From: Thermoflexales bacterium | GTDB taxonomy: Bacteria; Chloroflexota; Anaerolineae; Fen-1058 | NCBI GenBank assembly: GCA_016931085.1 | Contig: JAFGFO010000205.1 | Coordinates: 1 to 8,653 of the forward strand | DNA: 8,653 bases | Direction: 5' to 3' | In this document: piece by piece, positions 6,379 through 8,653 of the stretch | How positions within the stretch are numbered: the stretch's first letter is position 1 | How the letters are laid out: each line of letters begins with the position of its first letter | Position numbers and translations under genes: made by a program | Notes under the pieces: generated by a model | Database searches by the model: none | The model's input: only the letters and a program-made list of their open reading frames with translations | What the model was told of the DNA's origin: nothing

Positions 6379-7910
6379 TGGTACAGATGGGCAGACTGCA
6401 CGCAGAATCGATGGACTCTCAAATTCAAGACTTGCTCGCCCAAGTCGCCACGCTGCGCCAGGAGGTGGAAACTCTCCAGCGCGAAAAGACCGAGCTGGCC
6501 TTGATGATGGAGATGAGCACTGAGCACGCCGATAACGTGACAAACGAGCTCCAGGCTCTGACCGAGCGACTGGAGAAGCGCGCAACTCAATTGGAGGCCA
6601 GCAGCCAGGTGGGACAATTGGTGACAGCGTTCCTCAGTTTGGATGGATTGCTGCCGGAGGTGGTCGAGGGCATCCAGGCCAAGTTCGGTTACTACTTTGT
6701 CGGTATCTTTCTGTTGGGCGAGCAAGATGTGCTCACGTTGCAGGCCGGCCACAGGCAGGGCAGCCGCCGCCAGTTGGAGATGGGCCTTGCCATCCCACTG
6801 AATAGCCCGCGCAGCATCGTGCTGGCAGCTTGCCAGGCCGGGCGATACTACCTGGCTGCTGATACCCGCACCGACCCTCAGTATCTTGCCTGGCAAGATA
6901 TGCCTGGCACACGCTCGGAACTGGCTCTGCCTCTGCGTATCGGCCCCAAGATACTCGGCGTACTCGATATCCAAAGTGAGCACCCGGCTGCTTTTGAAAC
7001 GGAGGACATTCGCGTGCTGCAAACCCTGGCTGACCAGGTGGCCATCGCCATTCGCAATGCCCAATTGTACGCCGAGGTGGTGCGCTTTAACGAGCAACTG
7101 GAGCACCTGGTTCAGCAGCGCACCGCTGAGCTGGATAAGGCCTATCGCGTCTTGGAGCGGATGGATAAAACCAAGACCGATTTTATCACCGTGGCGGCGC
7201 ACGAGCTGCGCACGCCGCTGACTTTGATCAAGGGCTATGCCCAGTTACTGGGACCGATGATACAAGACGATCCTCAAATTCAATCCCTCGTGGAAGGCAT
7301 TCTAGCCGGCCAGGGCCGTTTGCACGAAGTGGTCAATAGCTTGTTGGATGTCACCAAGATCGGCAGCCATGCCTTGGCTTTGCATAAAGAGCCGACTGTC
7401 CTGGCTGAAATCGTTAGCAATCTCCACTCCGCTTTCGAGGCGACGCTGCAAGAGCGCCAGTTGACGTTGAGCACGGCCTGCCTGGAAACACTGCCGGTGG
7501 TGATGGCTGACCCTGATATGATGTTCAAGCTGTTGAACCATTTGCTGATCAACGCCATCAAGTACACCCCCGATGGCGGCTCGATCACGATCGAGGCTAG
7601 CCTGATCCCAAGCAATGCTGGGGCCGGACTGGGTGAGCACGTGCAGTTGGTGGTCAGTGACACCGGCATAGGTATTGACCCAGAACACCACGAGCTGATT
7701 TTTGAAAAGTTTTACCAGGCCGAGTCGGCGCGGCTGCATTCGTCGGGCAAAACCAAGTTCAAAGGCGGCGGCCCAGGCCTGGGGCTGGCGATCGCCAAGG
7801 GAATCGTAGATGCACACGGTGGGCGAATCTGGGTGGAAAGCTCTGGCCGCGATGAAGTAAGCTGCCCCGGCAGCGCTTTCCACGTGCTGCTGCCGGTGGG
7901 GAATCATTAA
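6378..7910 (+). CDS. Soluble GAF-domain sensor histidine kinase
   Basis: A 510-residue cytoplasmic histidine kinase with no membrane segment. Domain order: an N-terminal coiled coil (about 12-72), a GAF sensor domain (about 74-232), a short coiled coil (QLEHLVQQRTAELDKAYRVL), a HisKA dimerisation domain with VAAHELRTPL and phospho-accepting His275, and a HATPase domain (about 375-505). The N box LLINAIKYTPDGG has Asn392, the G1 box SDTGIGID has Asp428, then FEKFYQAE and GGPGLGLAIAKG. All catalytic motifs are intact. The GAF ligand cannot be told from sequence. The ATG at 6378 overlaps the previous stop by one base; a GTG at 6375 would add one residue. No strong Shine-Dalgarno site is visible, fitting translational coupling. 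No receiver domain or response regulator gene is in the window, so the flanking Slr1658-like proteins are the obvious candidate partners. The paralogue follows 63 bases later. Confidence 0.93.
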   Translation: MVQMGRLHAESMDSQIQDLLAQVATLRQEVETLQREKTELALMMEMSTEHADNVTNELQALTERLEKRATQLEASSQVGQLVTAFLSLDGLLPEVVEGIQAKFGYYFVGIFLLGEQDVLTLQAGHRQGSRRQLEMGLAIPLNSPRSIVLAACQAGRYYLAADTRTDPQYLAWQDMPGTRSELALPLRIGPKILGVLDIQSEHPAAFETEDIRVLQTLADQVAIAIRNAQLYAEVVRFNEQLEHLVQQRTAELDKAYRVLERMDKTKTDFITVAAHELRTPLTLIKGYAQLLGPMIQDDPQIQSLVEGILAGQGRLHEVVNSLLDVTKIGSHALALHKEPTVLAEIVSNLHSAFEATLQERQLTLSTACLETLPVVMADPDMMFKLLNHLLINAIKYTPDGGSITIEASLIPSNAGAGLGEHVQLVVSDTGIGIDPEHHELIFEKFYQAESARLHSSGKTKFKGGGPGLGLAIAKGIVDAHGGRIWVESSGRDEVSCPGSAFHVLLPVGNH

Positions 7911-7912
7911 CC

Positions 7913-7956
7913 TTGCCCCAATCCCTGGCCCACACGGGTAGGTAGGCGAGGGGCAA
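7913..7956 (+). other. Possible stem-loop between kinase and second regulator
   Basis: TTGCCCC (7913-7919) is exactly complementary to GGGGCAA (7950-7956), forming a 7-bp stem over a 30-base loop immediately after the kinase stop codon. The second regulator's Shine-Dalgarno site follows at 7963-7967. It could modulate expression of the second regulator, but such a stem can arise by chance. Confidence 0.3.
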
Positions 7957-7973
7957 TCTTGTGGAGGTTGGGA

Positions 7974-8549
7974 GTGCAACAACTATTCGGAGATTTTATC
8001 GAAGAGGGAGGCAGCCATGAATACCTGGTCATTCATTTCTCGCCCTTGTCTATCCCTCTCCAGCAGCGTTGGCGAAACAATGGCTTGTCGGCCGATTTCC
8101 TGGCCGAGTACTGGGTGACCTTTTTCCCGTCGCACGATGTGCCATCGCGGAAACGCCAATTGGAAGTCAAAAGCGCGATTAATTATATTGCCAATGAACT
8201 GTTGGAAAACGTGATGAAGTTCAGTTACGAGCCGGCCAGCTATTCAGTCAGCCTGGGATTGTACTTGTACCAGGCTGGGTTCAGGTTTTATGCGCGAAAT
8301 GCGATCGACCCCCAGACGACGGTGGCCTTTCAAGCGCGAATAAACAAATTGCTGACGCAAGAGCCTGAAAAGTTGTATATACAGCAATTGGAAGAGAATG
8401 CACTGGCGGGCGACAGCATCGGCTCCCACCTGGGCTTGCTGACAATGATCCACGACTATAACGCGAGCCTGGCATGGAAGTTTGAAACGGTAGAACACGA
8501 GGGAGCCGAGCTGACACTCGTCACGACGATGGTATCCCTGCTTGTCTAG
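7974..8549 (+). CDS. Slr1658-like GHKL-type regulator, copy 2
   Basis: A 191-residue paralogue of the protein at 5806-6378, aligning with almost no gaps and roughly 55-60% identical by eye. Shared blocks are MQQLFGDFI, WRNNGLSADF, INYIANELLENVMKFSY (with Glu75 and Asn79 of the N-box-like motif), NAIDPQ, LYIQQLE and LGLLTM. This copy is closer to the cyanobacterial Slr1658 pattern as I remember it (for example PLQQRWRNNGLSADFLAEY). An in-frame TTG at 7959 would add five residues, but GTG 7974 has GGAGG (7963-7967) six bases upstream and gives the same N-terminus as copy 1. It is probably the third gene of an operon with copy 1 and the kinase. Its TAG stop (8547-8549) lies inside the terminal CTAG of the following repeat element. 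Biochemical activity is unknown; an ATP-binding switch protein is the best guess. Confidence 0.8.
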   Translation: MQQLFGDFIEEGGSHEYLVIHFSPLSIPLQQRWRNNGLSADFLAEYWVTFFPSHDVPSRKRQLEVKSAINYIANELLENVMKFSYEPASYSVSLGLYLYQAGFRFYARNAIDPQTTVAFQARINKLLTQEPEKLYIQQLEENALAGDSIGSHLGLLTMIHDYNASLAWKFETVEHEGAELTLVTTMVSLLV

Positions 8550-8653
8550 GAGCTTGTCGGAGAGATGATTTTGTAGGGCGGCTTTCCATAGCCGCCAGGC
8601 TTGCGGCAGGTATGGAAACCTGCCCTACGACGCTCTCTCCGACAGCCTGCTAG
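8546..8653. mobile_element. Complete 108-bp MITE-like element, core inverted
   Basis: The ends match the 5631-5763 copy in the same orientation: CTAGGAGCTTGTCGGAGAGA (8546-8565) at the left and TCTCTCCGACAGCCTGCTAG (8634-8653) at the right. The core, GTAGGGC to GCCCTAC (8573-8627), is reversed relative to the other copies: the GGCGGCT/AGCCGCC hairpin comes first and the GGCAGGT/ACCTGCC hairpin second, each with a 7-bp stem and 6-base loop. The element ends on the last base of the window. It supplies the stop codon of the preceding gene. Confidence 0.75.

Noticed and set aside
6288..7202. 304-residue ORF on the minus strand
   Set aside because: It is antisense to the histidine kinase and the end of the first regulator; no recognisable domain or ribosome binding site supports it.

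Overview
The window looks like chromosomal DNA of a GC-rich, non-proteobacterial bacterium, most plausibly a Chloroflexota (Anaerolineae/Caldilineae-like) or another lineage sharing gene families with cyanobacteria. This is an inference from protein flavour (HicA of the GDH type, Slr1658-like regulators, CcmABCD), GTG starts with good Shine-Dalgarno sites, and many hairpin-forming intergenic repeats. There are no RNA genes, transposase genes or CRISPR arrays. All ten genes lie on the + strand.

Layout: (1) 1-86, right half of a terminal-inverted-repeat element. (2) 96-604, a hicB-hicA type II toxin-antitoxin pair, antitoxin first. (3) 651-3416, a tight run ccmA-ccmB-ccmC-ccmD-yqeY: an ABC-type haem-handling module for cytochrome c maturation, followed by a GatB/YqeY-domain gene. 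(4) 3430-3501, a free-standing copy of the repeat core. (5) 3521-5512, a full-length transketolase. (6) 5513-5805, intergenic DNA with a possible weak terminator and a complete 133-bp element. (7) 5806-8549, a three-gene unit in which a soluble GAF-domain histidine kinase sits between two closely related Slr1658-like (GHKL-ATPase-like, DUF6272/SiaB-type) regulators. (8) 8546-8653, a second complete element ending exactly at the window end.

How the genes work together: CcmA and CcmB form the ABC part, CcmC the haem-binding WWD protein and CcmD its small membrane helper; they load haem for c-type cytochromes. YqeY and transketolase are housekeeping genes. The most intriguing part is the regulator-kinase-regulator cassette. 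Its first two genes overlap by one base, and the two regulators match at roughly 55-60% of residues by eye, so it looks like a local duplication around a signalling kinase and may be a partner-switch-type module. The second point of interest is the modular repeat family. Its core appears in opposite orientations between the same ends, and repeat edges supply stop codons and part of a ribosome binding site to adjacent genes.
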